A DNA stretch of 64,000 nucleotides from Pseudaestuariivita rosea (GTDB taxonomy: Bacteria; Pseudomonadota; Alphaproteobacteria; Rhodobacterales; Rhodobacteraceae): NCBI RefSeq assembly GCF_017592335.1, contig NZ_JACNMP010000001.1:186001-250000 (forward strand), written 5' to 3'. Every line of letters starts with the position of its first letter. Positions within the stretch are counted from its first letter, which is position 1. A program made the translations under genes and the position numbers. Positions 18,160 through 26,730 of the stretch are shown in pieces. Below the pieces are notes generated by a model. That model was given only the letters and a program-made list of their open reading frames with translations. It searched no databases and was not told where the DNA came from.

Positions 18160-19998
18160 ATGTTCCGCTTCTTCGAGAACCTCGTTGACCCGTTTCAGCC
18201 CTATGCCGCGCAGACGCCGCCGAACAAGGTGCTGCCTTATATCTGGTCCCAACTCAAACCACTGAAGGGTTGGCTGCCGATCATGGCGCTGACCAGCCTG
18301 ATCGTGGCCATCGGGGAAAGCCTGCTGATCTTTTACTCGGGCCATATCATCAATCTGATGACCCAATCCGGCCCCGGTGCCTTCTGGGATGCCCACGGCG
18401 GACAAATGCTGATCGCCGCGCTGATCATTCTGCTGCTGCGGCCCGCGATGATCTTCCTCAACCACCTGTTTCTGGAACAAACACTGGTGGGCACCCTGCA
18501 CGTGCAAACACAATGGCGGTCGCACCGCCACCTGCTGGGTCAGTCCATGGGCTTCTTCCAGAATGATTTCGCCGGACGTCTGGCCAATCGCGTCATGCAA
18601 ATGGGCCCCGCGACCGAAGATTCGGCTTATATCTTCCTGGAAGCTGTATGGTTTTCCTTCGTCTACGTCATCACCGCGACCCTGGTGATCAGCCAGATCA
18701 ACCCATGGCTGGCCGTCGTACTGATCATCTGGCTGACGCTTTACATCGCCTACACACGGTTTCTGGTGGTGCGCGTCGCCCACGCGTCGGAAAAATGGTC
18801 CGATGGCCGGTCGCTGGTCACCGGCCGCGTCGTCGATGCCTATACCAACATCGAATCTGTCAAGCTGTTCGCCGGCGGCACGGCCGAAGAACGCTATGTC
18901 CTGTCCGCCTTCCGCCGGTTCAGGCTGCGGCTTTACCGGTTCCTGCGGCTGGCCACGGAACTGCACCTGGTCCTGAACCTGCTGAACGGTTTCCTGATCG
19001 TCGGCATGGGCGGCCTGGCCATCTATCTGTGGTCCGAAGGCCGCATCAACGTGGGCGAAGTCACCGCAGCCCTGGCCCTGACCATCCGCCTGAACGGGAT
19101 GAGCGGTTGGATCATGTGGGTGGCCATCCGCCTGTTCGAACACTTTGGTGTGATCCGCGAAGGCCTGCGCAGCATTTCCGTGCCCCATTCCGTGGTCGAT
19201 GCCCCGCAGGCACCCGATCTGATCCGCAAAACCGGCGAAATCCGGTTCGATGGCGTCAGCCACCACTACGGCAAGGGCAAAGGCGGTCTGGACAACGTCA
19301 GCCTGACCATCCCCGCCGGGCAAAAAGTGGGTCTGGTGGGTCGCTCGGGCGCTGGTAAATCGTCGCTGGTCAATCTGATGCTGCGCTACCGCGATGTCGA
19401 ACAGGGCCGCATCCTGATCGATGGCCAGGATGTCTCGACCATCACCCAGGATAGCCTGCGCAGCAACGTCGGAGTGGTCACACAAGACAGCTCTCTGCTG
19501 CACCGCTCGATCCGCGCCAACATCCTTTACGGTCGTGAAGGCGCGACTGAGGCTGAAATGATCGACGCCGCCAAACAGGCCGAGGCGCATGAGTTTATCC
19601 TGGGCCTGCGCGATCCCAAGGGCCGGACGGGCTATAACGCCTATGTGGGCGAACGGGGTGTGCAACTGTCGGGCGGCCAACGCCAGCGGATCGCGATTGC
19701 GCGGATGATCCTGAAAGACGCGCCGATCCTGGTACTGGACGAGGCGACATCGGCCCTCGATAGCGAGGTCGAAGCCGCCATCCAAAGCGCGCTGTATGGC
19801 GTGATGCAGGGCAAAACCGTCATCGCCATCGCCCACCGCCTGTCCACGATTGCGCAAATGGACCGGATCGTCGTCCTGGACCAGGGCCGCGTTGTCGAAG
19901 ACGGCACGCACGATGAATTGCTGGCCCAAACCGGCATCTACGCCAGCCTCTGGCAACGCCAATCGGGTGGTTTTCTGGGCGAAGACGCCGCGGAGTAA
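18160..19998 (+). CDS. ABC transporter, fused permease and ATP-binding protein
   Basis: The 612-residue exporter half-transporter has about six membrane helices at residues 40-320 and a nucleotide-binding domain from about residue 350. GRSGAGKSSL is the Walker A motif, LSGGQRQRIAIARM the signature, ILVLDEATSALDSE the Walker B motif with the D-loop, and AHRLSTI the H-loop. It presumably works as a homodimer in the inner membrane (MsbA/lipid A or drug-exporter type); the substrate is unknown. Expression may be governed by the leader with a ten-codon frame and hairpins upstream. It ends before a cluster of GC-rich hairpins. Confidence 0.92.
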   Translation: MFRFFENLVDPFQPYAAQTPPNKVLPYIWSQLKPLKGWLPIMALTSLIVAIGESLLIFYSGHIINLMTQSGPGAFWDAHGGQMLIAALIILLLRPAMIFLNHLFLEQTLVGTLHVQTQWRSHRHLLGQSMGFFQNDFAGRLANRVMQMGPATEDSAYIFLEAVWFSFVYVITATLVISQINPWLAVVLIIWLTLYIAYTRFLVVRVAHASEKWSDGRSLVTGRVVDAYTNIESVKLFAGGTAEERYVLSAFRRFRLRLYRFLRLATELHLVLNLLNGFLIVGMGGLAIYLWSEGRINVGEVTAALALTIRLNGMSGWIMWVAIRLFEHFGVIREGLRSISVPHSVVDAPQAPDLIRKTGEIRFDGVSHHYGKGKGGLDNVSLTIPAGQKVGLVGRSGAGKSSLVNLMLRYRDVEQGRILIDGQDVSTITQDSLRSNVGVVTQDSSLLHRSIRANILYGREGATEAEMIDAAKQAEAHEFILGLRDPKGRTGYNAYVGERGVQLSGGQRQRIAIARMILKDAPILVLDEATSALDSEVEAAIQSALYGVMQGKTVIAIAHRLSTIAQMDRIVVLDQGRVVEDGTHDELLAQTGIYASLWQRQSGGFLGEDAAE

Positions 19999-20027
19999 GG
20001 TCGGCCGCTCTTTTTGAGACCCTCTGC

Positions 20028-20079
20028 GGGCGGGCGACAAACGTCCGCCCAATCACTCCGCCCGGTGTGCACCACCGGG
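20028..20079 (+). terminator. tandem GC-rich hairpins downstream of the ABC transporter
   Basis: GGGCGGGCG/CGTCCGCCC (20028-20050, loop ACAAA, one G-T pair) and CCCGGTG/CACCGGG (20061-20079, loop TGCAC) are strong stems; a third GC-rich fold follows to about 20110. None has a T-run after it, so they may be a factor-dependent end, RNA-stabilising structures or a short palindromic repeat cluster. Confidence 0.45.
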
Positions 20080-20457
20080 CCGCGCCAATCCGCCCCCCAG
20101 GGCGGCGCAATCCTCTGCAACGTCGCAGTTTATCGCAGAACTTTAGGGCGATGCTTAGATAAGGACGTAAAGCGTTCATAAAAACACAGCTGTTTCTAAC
20201 CGCCATAAGCCTTTTCTGAAGTCTGACTGCGGACTGAGTGGCAGTTAGCCGCGCCACATTTGTCGGCAGGTCTACGACTAGTAATACGAGGCTATGAAGA
20301 GGCAGAGCAGTATCAAAGTTAACGTTGATATCTAGGATATCTATCCTTTATTCCTGTCCTAGACCACGGAGCGTTTTCGCGCTTTCTGTGACGCCATTGC
20401 GTTAGGATACGTTGGTACCAGTCTGTAATAGCAGCGGTGTTTTACTGAGTATTTATA

Positions 20458-20471
20458 TTGTCGATTGACAA
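20458..20471. promoter_or_regulatory. inverted repeat before the HicA-like gene, candidate autoregulatory operator
   Basis: TTGTC-GATT-GACAA is a perfect inverted repeat 23 bases before the start of the HicA-like gene, inside an AT-rich segment that would hold the promoter. Toxin-antitoxin operons are usually repressed by their own antitoxin at such sites; here the HTH-bearing second protein would be the candidate. This is inference. Confidence 0.4.
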
Positions 20472-20494
20472 TTTAAAAAAGTGGAGTATGTTTG

Positions 20495-20764
20495 GTGCCA
20501 AGAAAGAAGCACACGTCCAAGGAAATTGAGGCTGTCATCCAAGAGCTCGAAGAACTTGGATGGGATTTGATCGAAGGCAGGAGTCACGCATGGGGAATTC
20601 TACGTTGCCCTGCTAACGATAAGGAGTGCCGCTGCGGTGAATTTTGCCAGATGTCTGTCTGGTCGACACCTAAAAATCCGCAGCAGTTCGCCAAAAAAAT
20701 TCGACAGAAGGCTCTAGCCTGTGTGAAGCTTGAGAATAAAGATGAAGGAAAAGCAGATGGCTGA
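20495..20764 (+). CDS. HicA-like small protein, candidate toxin
   Basis: The 89-residue product starts at GTG 20495 (MPRKKHTSKE), preceded by GGAG. The segments IEAVIQELEELGWDLIEGRSHAWGIL and WSTPKNPQQFAKKIRQKAL follow the double-stranded-RNA-binding-like layout of HicA toxins, with the central Gly-X-Ser-His corresponding to the HicA catalytic His loop. Three closely spaced cysteines (CPANDKECRCGEFC has four) may bind a metal. It overlaps the next gene by eight bases. I recognise the pair as recurring in proteobacteria, usually as hypothetical proteins; toxin activity is inferred from the fold resemblance only. Confidence 0.65.
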   Translation: MPRKKHTSKEIEAVIQELEELGWDLIEGRSHAWGILRCPANDKECRCGEFCQMSVWSTPKNPQQFAKKIRQKALACVKLENKDEGKADG

Positions 20765-21320
20765 AGAATTCGAATTCGAACTAGTTTTCGCGCTCCCCGA
20801 AGGTGAGCATGATGCATTTGCGCTGTCCGACGCTATTTTCGAGGCTGGTTTCGAGAATGCACTCGTTGGTACCGGTCGCGCCGGTTTGCTGGGTGTAGAG
20901 TTGGAAGCTGAAGGAGATGATGCAGAGAGTGCTATCCTTGAAGCGGCGCGTGTACTGATCAAGGTGCTGCCAGCGGGCACTGTCTTGCGCGAGGTCCGTC
21001 CTGACTTAGTGAGTCTGGCGGATGTTGCTGAGAAGCTCGAGGTGAAGCGTCAGGCGCTTCAGCAGCGAAAGATGCCTCTCCCTGTCGCAGGTGGCCTTTA
21101 TCGCATTGACGAAATGATCGAGGTGTTGATGGAGGCCTCCAGACCGAGAAATGGACAGCGCCGCCCTCGCTTCAATTTAGTATCAGCTTCGAAGTGGTTT
21201 CGCGCGGGTCCTGCTGCACGTAGAGTGAACGCTCAGCTGACGATGCGTGAGATTGATCCTGCAACGATCGAGCGCGTGTCTCGCCTCAAGCGGGAAGAGC
21301 CGAGCTTCCTTCATCCATAA
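20757..21320 (+). CDS. partner protein with HTH region, candidate antitoxin/regulator
   Basis: The 187-residue product starts at ATG 20757, preceded by AAGGA at good spacing. The N-terminal half (FELVFALPEGEHDAFALSDA, ALVGTGRAGLLGVELEAEGD) looks like a small alpha/beta domain. Residues about 85-125 (DLVSLADVAEKLEVKRQALQ) resemble a MerR/excisionase-type helix-turn-helix. A basic C-terminal tail follows (RNGQRRPRFN onward). It overlaps the HicA-like gene and would be its antitoxin and autoregulator if the pair is a toxin-antitoxin system. The start and the pairing are well supported; the function is inference. Confidence 0.62.
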   Translation: MAEEFEFELVFALPEGEHDAFALSDAIFEAGFENALVGTGRAGLLGVELEAEGDDAESAILEAARVLIKVLPAGTVLREVRPDLVSLADVAEKLEVKRQALQQRKMPLPVAGGLYRIDEMIEVLMEASRPRNGQRRPRFNLVSASKWFRAGPAARRVNAQLTMREIDPATIERVSRLKREEPSFLHP

Positions 21321-21421
21321 GAAGAGCAGTCAACATTCAGCATTTTGCTGCCTACCAGTTAGCACGACCATAGGTTCAGTAGCCAAACCAGTCCAGACTT
21401 TCCTTACCCAAACCTTAACGC

Positions 21422-21468
21422 TGCAAACTTTGCAAAGTTTTCGATTCGATTTTTGTAAAGTTGCAAAG
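21422..21468. promoter_or_regulatory. orphan PccR-like operator cluster
   Basis: The segment contains CTTTGCAAAG (21428-21437, a perfect palindrome), a flanking TGCAAAC (21422-21428), TTTGTAAAG (21452-21460) and TTGCAAAG (21461-21468). The same half-sites occur in arrays before pccB and before pccR in this window. The short-chain fatty acyl-CoA regulators (ScfR), such as PccR, bind TTTGCAAA-type motifs (established). No start codon for a credible gene follows in either direction. Confidence 0.55.
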
Positions 21469-21642
21469 TTTGGTACCGTACGGTGCGATTTATGAGACGT
21501 TAATGGCCTCGGGAAATGGTTAACTAGGGCAGAGTGTTACCGAACTCTATCGCCTCCGCGCGCGTTGACATGAACTTTATCCACAGGGTGATTTCATACA
21601 AAACCTCTGCGAATCATGAAATCGCGGCAAATCCTACGAAAA

Positions 21643-21700
21643 ATGTGCAAATTGCACATCTGAATTGTGCAGCTTTACGGTAAATGTGCAATTTGCACAC
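21643..21700. promoter_or_regulatory. two near-identical 17-base palindromes 41 bases apart
   Basis: ATGTGCAA-A-TTGCACAT (21643-21659) is a perfect palindrome; ATGTGCAA-T-TTGCACAC (21684-21700) differs at the centre and at one outer base. Their centres are 41 bases apart, about four helical turns, so two dimers would bind on one face of the DNA. The cognate regulator is unknown. Confidence 0.55.
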
Positions 21701-21792
21701 GTGAATTTGCCACCGTACGCAGCATTAAGATTTGTGACCTTGCGTCAAAATCTGCCGCTATGGCGCCGTTCGAATACCCGAAAACCGATAAT

Positions 21793-23931
21793 CTAAGCCG
21801 CGTCCTGTCTGGCTTCGCGGATCAGTCGCAGGATATCCTGTGCGGCTTCGGGGATGTTCGTTCCGGGGCCGAAAATGGCCTTAACCCCTGAATTATAAAG
21901 GAAATCATAGTCCTGCTGCGGGATGACTCCGCCGCAGATCACGATGATATCGCCCGCCCCCTGCGCCTTTAGCGCCTCAACCAGCTTCGGCGCCAGCGTC
22001 TTGTGCCCCGCCGCCTGACTACTGATCCCGATCACATGAACATCATTATCAACAGCATCCTGCGCCGCCTCGTCCGGCGTCTGGAAAAGCGGCCCCACAT
22101 CAACGTCAAACCCTATATCTGCAAAGGCCGTCGCGATCACTTTCGCCCCGCGATCATGGCCGTCCTGGCCCATCTTCACGACCAGCATACGGGGGCGACG
22201 ACCCTCATCCTCGGCGAAATCTTCGACGGATTTCTGGATGGCGGCGAAACCTTCGTCGCCTTCATATGCTGCACCATAAACACCGGCCAGCGTTTTCACC
22301 TCAGCCCGATGACGACCGAATGCTTTTTCCATAGCCATGCTAATCTCTCCTACGGATGCGCGGGCGCGCGCGGCCTCAACTGCCGCGTCCAGCAGATTGC
22401 CGCCCTTGGACGCGCGATGTTCCAATTCCACCAGCGCCGCATCGCATTTCGCCTGATCTCGTGTGCTGCGTATGGTTTCAAGCCGCGCAATCTGGCTGTC
22501 ACGGACGGCGGCGTTATCAATATCAAGGATGTCAATTTCATCTTCTTTTTCAAGACGATACTTGTTCACGCCGACAATCACGTCTTCGCCGCGGTCGATC
22601 AGGGCCTGACGACGCGCGGCGGTTTCTTCAATCCGCAGTTTCGGCATGCCAGAGTTCACAGCCTTGGTCATGCCGCCCATTTCCTCGACCTCTTCGATCA
22701 GCTTCCAAGCCTCATCGGCCAATTGCGCAGTCAGGCTTTCGACGTAATAAGACCCCGCCAACGGATCGACGACATTGGTAATCCCGGTTTCCTCTTGCAG
22801 GATCAGTTGGGTGTTGCGGGCAATGCGCGCGCTGAATTCGGTGGGCAGCGCGATCGCTTCGTCCAGTGCATTAGTGTGCAGTGACTGTGTGCCGCCCAGC
22901 ACGGCCGACATCGCCTCATACGCGGTGCGGACGACGTTGTTATAGGGGTCCTGTTCCTGAAGACTGACGCCCGAGGTCTGGCAGTGGGTCCGCAGCATCA
23001 TGGACCGTGGGTTCTTGGGTTCAAATTCGCTCATGATGCGGTGCCACAACAGACGGGCGGCGCGCAGTTTGGCGGCCTCCATAAAGAAATTCATGCCGAT
23101 GGCGAAGAAAAACGACAGACGGCCAGCGAATTTATCCACGTCCATCCCGCGTGCCAGCGCAGCGCGGACATATTCACGCCCGTCGGCCAAGGTATAGGCT
23201 AGTTCCTGCACCAGGTTCGCGCCAGCTTCCTGCATATGATAACCTGAAATGCTGATCGAATTGAATTTCGGCATCTCGCTCGAGGTGTATTCGATGATAT
23301 CCGCAATAATCCGCATCGACGGTTCAGGCGGATAAACATAGGTGTTGCGGACCATGAATTCCTTGAGGATATCGTTCTGGATCGTGCCCGACAGTACACT
23401 GCGATCATGGCCCTGTTCTTCGCCGGTGACGATGAAATTGGCCAGAACCGGGATGACGGCGCCGTTCATGGTCATCGACACGCTGACCTTGTCCAGCGGG
23501 ATGCCGTCGAAGAGAATTTTCATATCCTCGACACTGTCGATGGCGACACCGGCCTTGCCCACGTCGCCCTCAACCCTTGGATGATCGCTGTCATAACCGC
23601 GGTGCGTGGCCAGATCAAAGGCGACCGAGACACCTTGTTGCCCGGCGGCTAACGCCTTGCGATAAAAGGCATTTGACTCTTCTGCGGTGGAAAAGCCCGC
23701 ATACTGTCGGATGGTCCAGGGGCGACCGGCGTACATCGTGGCCTTGACCCCGCGTGTGAACGGCGCGGCCCCGGGAATGGTGCCCAGATGATCAAGGCCC
23801 GCGATATCGTCTTCGGTGTAAAGCGGTTTGACCTTGATCCCTTCAAGCGTTTCCCAGGTCAGATCATCCAGCGGGCGACCGCGCAGCTCTTGTTCAGCCA
23901 GTTTTTTCCATTCCTCGGTTTTATCGGTCAT
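21793..23931 (-). CDS. mcm: methylmalonyl-CoA mutase
   Basis: Adenosylcobalamin-dependent isomerase converting methylmalonyl-CoA to succinyl-CoA, the last step of propionyl-CoA assimilation and of the ethylmalonyl-CoA pathway. The 712 residues form a homodimer-type full-length subunit. The TIM-barrel part has [11 protein letters not shown] and [16 protein letters not shown]; the C-terminal B12-binding domain has DGHDRGAKV with the cobalt-ligating His (DxHxxG) and [15 protein letters not shown] lies before the ATG. It is on the same strand as pccA and pccB but separated by several genes, so probably has its own promoter. Confidence 0.97.
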   Translation of the reverse strand: MTDKTEEWKKLAEQELRGRPLDDLTWETLEGIKVKPLYTEDDIAGLDHLGTIPGAAPFTRGVKATMYAGRPWTIRQYAGFSTAEESNAFYRKALAAGQQGVSVAFDLATHRGYDSDHPRVEGDVGKAGVAIDSVEDMKILFDGIPLDKVSVSMTMNGAVIPVLANFIVTGEEQGHDRSVLSGTIQNDILKEFMVRNTYVYPPEPSMRIIADIIEYTSSEMPKFNSISISGYHMQEAGANLVQELAYTLADGREYVRAALARGMDVDKFAGRLSFFFAIGMNFFMEAAKLRAARLLWHRIMSEFEPKNPRSMMLRTHCQTSGVSLQEQDPYNNVVRTAYEAMSAVLGGTQSLHTNALDEAIALPTEFSARIARNTQLILQEETGITNVVDPLAGSYYVESLTAQLADEAWKLIEEVEEMGGMTKAVNSGMPKLRIEETAARRQALIDRGEDVIVGVNKYRLEKEDEIDILDIDNAAVRDSQIARLETIRSTRDQAKCDAALVELEHRASKGGNLLDAAVEAARARASVGEISMAMEKAFGRHRAEVKTLAGVYGAAYEGDEGFAAIQKSVEDFAEDEGRRPRMLVVKMGQDGHDRGAKVIATAFADIGFDVDVGPLFQTPDEAAQDAVDNDVHVIGISSQAAGHKTLAPKLVEALKAQGAGDIIVICGGVIPQQDYDFLYNSGVKAIFGPGTNIPEAAQDILRLIREARQDAA

Positions 23932-24101
23932 GGTGCTGTCCTTTCCCTTGGCTGGCGCGGTGATTTTTCACTTTATCACCAGATTGTCCCGCGAAACTGC
24001 CGGTTACGTTGCCAGATGTGATCAACTGTCTGACATCACCAGCATTTCCCCTATTCGAATTCCCGACAAATGCGCCTATATCTGCATAAGCAGGAGGCAT
24101 G

Positions 24102-24581
24102 ATGAAAAGAATTTTATCCCTGATCTGTATGGCAGGTCTTGCCATGCCGACTTTTGGTGACACGATGGTTGAAACAGCATTGGTATTGCCACCCGTCGAA
24201 CAATGGCAGTCCGAGCCAACGCTCCAACTGGATGCGGTTGAGATCAACCTTGATGATTTCAAATGGATTGCGCGCCCGGTCGTGGTTTTTGCTGACAGCC
24301 CCAATGATCCGCGCCTGCAGGAACAGGTCGATCTTTTGGCCGCGCGGGCCGATGAACTTGCCGTGCGCGATGTTGTCGTTTTGGTCGATAGCAATCCCGC
24401 GGCAAATTCGGCGATACGCCAGAAATTGCGGCCCCGCGGTTTCATGCTGGTTTTGATTGGCAAGGACGGTGGGGTAAAACTGCGTAAACCTTCGCCGTGG
24501 GATGTTCGTGAAATATCACGCACGATCGATAAAATGCCGCTGCGTCGGCAAGAGATTCGTGATAGAAACAGAAGTGAATAG
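24102..24581 (+). CDS. secreted DUF4174-type protein
   Basis: The 159-residue product has a signal peptide (MKRILSLICMAGLAMPTFG, cleavage near residue 20). The mature part (FKWIARPVVVFADSPNDPRL, VVLVDSNPAANS, GFMLVLIGKDGGVKLRKP) follows the thioredoxin-like DUF4174 layout but contains no CxxC redox motif. The ATG closest to AGGAGG at suitable distance is used; an ATG one codon earlier is too close. It stands alone on the plus strand, divergent from mcm. The family is common in Rhodobacterales and uncharacterised. Confidence 0.78.
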   Translation: MKRILSLICMAGLAMPTFGDTMVETALVLPPVEQWQSEPTLQLDAVEINLDDFKWIARPVVVFADSPNDPRLQEQVDLLAARADELAVRDVVVLVDSNPAANSAIRQKLRPRGFMLVLIGKDGGVKLRKPSPWDVREISRTIDKMPLRRQEIRDRNRSE

Positions 24582-24694
24582 TGGCGTGACGCCTTGAAAT
24601 AGTGGCAGCTTTCGCCTAATATGAAAATTAACGGATCATTCCGGAAATTTTCCGTATACGAGGGATATTTCAATGCCGAATACAAGAAACACAC

Positions 24695-25354
24695 CTATTC
24701 CTGTGACTGGCCGGACGGGTCCCCGCCCTGGATATTAGTTTCAGACCCTTTTTCTTGTAGTTTCAGCGCCTTTATTTCATTCGCGACGCGTTGTTGTTCG
24801 ACGCGCGCCGCTTCTCTTCCGCCCTTCGCGAAGGCATCGATCATCTTCAGCGCATAGCGACCATCGGCCAGGGCCTGTGTTTTCATGGCGATATAGTCTG
24901 AATACATGGCAGCGCGCCGTTCCGGCTCAAGATCCTGAAATCCTTCACCGCGCATATCCTGAATAAACGACTCAATCGCGAACAGCTGGTTGTAGTATGC
25001 CACAACCGGATCAATGCTTGTGCGTGGCAAAATATGAATTTCCGGCAGGATCGTGCGAAAAATCGTATCGTTATGCTCGGTTGGGATCAGCGGAATGAAA
25101 TCGGGGTTTTCCTGCATATGTTCCAGCATCTGATCGCGATAGTCCAGCAAGGCCTCTTCGCTTTGCAAATTTTCAAGATAGGACGCAATTTCAGCATAAA
25201 GGGCGCGGTGCACGTCGCGCAGCCGTTCTTCCCGCTGGCGCACGCGGGCGCGACGGTTTTGACGCCCGTTTACGATCCAGCCAATGGCCACAAAGGCCCC
25301 GGCCACAAAGGCCTGCTGTACGCGCGGATCTACATAAGGGTCCAGCCAGATCAT
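24695..25354 (-). CDS. membrane-anchored helical protein of unknown function
   Basis: The 219-residue product has one membrane helix near the N-terminus (residues 11-29, VQQAFVAGAFVAIGWIVNG), followed by a strongly basic segment and long helices (LHRALYAEIASYLENLQSE-like and AFAKGGREAARVEQQRVAN). This suggests a cytoplasmic helical domain anchored to the inner membrane. No family motif was recognised. It follows the Y-family polymerase gene by 13 bases on the same strand, so the two may be cotranscribed and share LexA control. Confidence 0.7.
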   Translation of the reverse strand: MIWLDPYVDPRVQQAFVAGAFVAIGWIVNGRQNRRARVRQREERLRDVHRALYAEIASYLENLQSEEALLDYRDQMLEHMQENPDFIPLIPTEHNDTIFRTILPEIHILPRTSIDPVVAYYNQLFAIESFIQDMRGEGFQDLEPERRAAMYSDYIAMKTQALADGRYALKMIDAFAKGGREAARVEQQRVANEIKALKLQEKGSETNIQGGDPSGQSQE

Positions 25355-25367
25355 TTCTGTTCCTTCC

Positions 25368-26618
25368 CTATTCGCTGAATTCTACCGGATCGGGGATGCG
25401 CCCGAACGCGATTTTTGCACCGGTATAGGGGACACGGTGCGGTGGCAACTCGCCAAATCGTATCGTGTCCTGCCCGAAACGAATATTCAGCGCATCGATG
25501 GCGCTGCATAGCCTTTCGCGGTCTGTCGGTTCGCCCGCCGGGCGGTCTTCGAACAGATCGCCGATGTGGCCCGATATCGGATGCAGCCCGCCCAACATCA
25601 TCGATACTGACAGCGGACGGGTGACATTCAGTTTGCCCCAATAGCGGTCGAATGTTTGCAGCAGCGCGAATGTATCTTGTGTTGCTGGAAATGAACCTTC
25701 GGCCCCGGCCCGCTGTTTGTCGGCGTTCTTGAAACTGACGTACATCGTGCGGGCAAAGAACCCCTCGCGTCGCAGGCGGGACGCTGCCTTGACCAACAGA
25801 CGACGCGCGACCAGTCGCGCGCCCTCGGGCGTTCTGTTTTTCGGCGTCAGGATTTGACCATGCCCAAGCGAACTGCGTTTCGTGTCGGGATAAATCACTG
25901 TTTCGCCGTGCAACTGGCGCAGAAAGCGTTCGCCCTCGACGCTGCGCCACAGGTGCCGCGCGGCCTTGGGTGACATGGCATAAAGGCTGGGCACATCGTG
26001 GATACCCGCCCGTGTCAGCCGCCCCAGAATACCGCGGGAAATCCCCGGAATATCGTCCAGCTGCAGACCTGCGATCTTGTCCGGTAGCACATCGGGTGTC
26101 AGCCAATTGAGCCCTTCGGGCTTTTTCATCTCGGCCGCTAGCTTGGCCAGCAGTTTGTTCGGAGCCACCCCGACTGAACAGCGCAAGGCGGTGCTGACTT
26201 GTTTCTTGATCACGCGCTGCACATCCGCACCAATCTGCAAAGCCGCATTCAGGTCGCGTTCCCGCCCAAGCAGTTTGCAGGAACATTCGTCCACCGAATG
26301 CACCTTGTCGATCGGAATAACCGTTTCGACCGCAGCGCGGATGCGATGGTGATAGTCGACAAACATATCGTGTTTGGCCGCGCGAAACTGAATGCCCGGG
26401 CACATTTTCTGCGCTTCGGCCATGCGGGTACCCATGCGCACACCGTATTTCTTGGCCTCGACACTGGCCGCAATACAGGTCGCACGTGGCGAAATCGTGG
26501 TTACGACGCCCAATGGTTTGCCCACCAGATCGCGTTCTTCGGCCTGAAAAACCGATGCGAAATACGAATTCATATCGAAAAACAGAACGTTGACGGTCTG
26601 TACCATGGCGCGACTCAT
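25368..26618 (-). CDS. Y-family DNA polymerase (DinB/UmuC-like)
   Basis: Translesion polymerase-like protein of 416 residues. FFDMNSYFASVFQAEERDL carries the first catalytic Asp; the second acidic pair is in HSVDECSCKLLG, where most DinB proteins have SIDEAYLD. SVGVAPNKLLAKLAAEMKKP is the typical palm/thumb block, LDDIPGISRGILGRL the helix-hairpin-helix, and the little-finger domain follows. The start MSRAMVQTVNV at 26618 was chosen; MVQTVNV four codons later is also possible. A LexA box 24 bases upstream indicates SOS control. The divergent catalytic-loop sequence suggests a subfamily distinct from DinB proper. Confidence 0.88.
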   Translation of the reverse strand: MSRAMVQTVNVLFFDMNSYFASVFQAEERDLVGKPLGVVTTISPRATCIAASVEAKKYGVRMGTRMAEAQKMCPGIQFRAAKHDMFVDYHHRIRAAVETVIPIDKVHSVDECSCKLLGRERDLNAALQIGADVQRVIKKQVSTALRCSVGVAPNKLLAKLAAEMKKPEGLNWLTPDVLPDKIAGLQLDDIPGISRGILGRLTRAGIHDVPSLYAMSPKAARHLWRSVEGERFLRQLHGETVIYPDTKRSSLGHGQILTPKNRTPEGARLVARRLLVKAASRLRREGFFARTMYVSFKNADKQRAGAEGSFPATQDTFALLQTFDRYWGKLNVTRPLSVSMMLGGLHPISGHIGDLFEDRPAGEPTDRERLCSAIDALNIRFGQDTIRFGELPPHRVPYTGAKIAFGRIPDPVEFSE

Positions 26619-26641
26619 TTTGACTGGATGGCTCCAATTTA

Positions 26642-26656
26642 GAACAAAATAGGAAC
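26642..26656 (-). promoter_or_regulatory. LexA (SOS) box
   Basis: The minus strand reads GTTC-CTATTTT-GTTC, a perfect match to the alphaproteobacterial LexA consensus GTTC-N7-GTTC. It lies 24 bases upstream of the Y-family polymerase start, where repressor binding would block transcription. Confidence 0.8.
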
Positions 26657-26730
26657 ACTTGACCAGCCCCAAGTTTCAAACCGGTGGTATCAAGCGGATA
26701 TGTCGCGGTTTGAGCGGCGCACATGGCGGG

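Larger units (their letters stand above)
19999..20494. other. gene-free region with GC hairpins, then an AT-richer stretch
   Basis: No gene is seen in these 496 bases. The first 110 hold three GC-rich hairpins (20028-20110). From about 20140 the base composition becomes noticeably more AT-rich than the flanking genes, with short repeats such as GATATC-TAG-GATATC near 20330. The end carries the promoter region and candidate operator of the HicA-like gene. The change in composition marks the left part of a small accessory island. Confidence 0.6.
21321..21792. other. orphan regulatory region between two convergent genes
   Basis: These 472 bases lie between the 3' ends of the HTH-partner gene and mcm, where no promoter is expected. 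Yet they contain a cluster of TTGCAAAG-type half-sites (21422-21468), two 17-base palindromes 41 bases apart (21643-21700) and a DnaA-box-like TTATCCACA (21577-21585). No convincing gene is present: a 74-codon frame from 21667 runs antisense into mcm. It may hold a small RNA or be the remains of a promoter whose gene was lost. Confidence 0.6.

Noticed and set aside
18041-18265. 74-codon plus-strand frame before the ABC transporter
   Set aside because: Starts with TTG inside the leader, runs out of phase into the transporter and has no Shine-Dalgarno; the ten-codon frame at 18045 has the good one.
18022-20052. 676-codon open frame on the minus strand
   Set aside because: Complete antisense of the ABC transporter gene, whose Walker and signature motifs are intact; the antisense product has no domain.
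21577-21585. Possible replication origin from the TTATCCACA DnaA box and nearby gyrB
   Set aside because: A single 9-mer without further DnaA boxes or an unwinding element, and gyrB here is solitary without dnaA, dnaN or recF; not enough for an origin.
21667-21891. 74-codon plus-strand frame with a Cys pair after the twin palindromes
   Set aside because: Tempting as the missing gene of the orphan region, but its second half is antisense to mcm and there is no ribosome site or recognisable domain.
25351-26724. 457-codon open frame on the minus strand overlapping the Y-family polymerase
   Set aside because: Different phase of the same strand as a gene with clear catalytic motifs; the product is Arg/Gly/Pro-rich without a domain.
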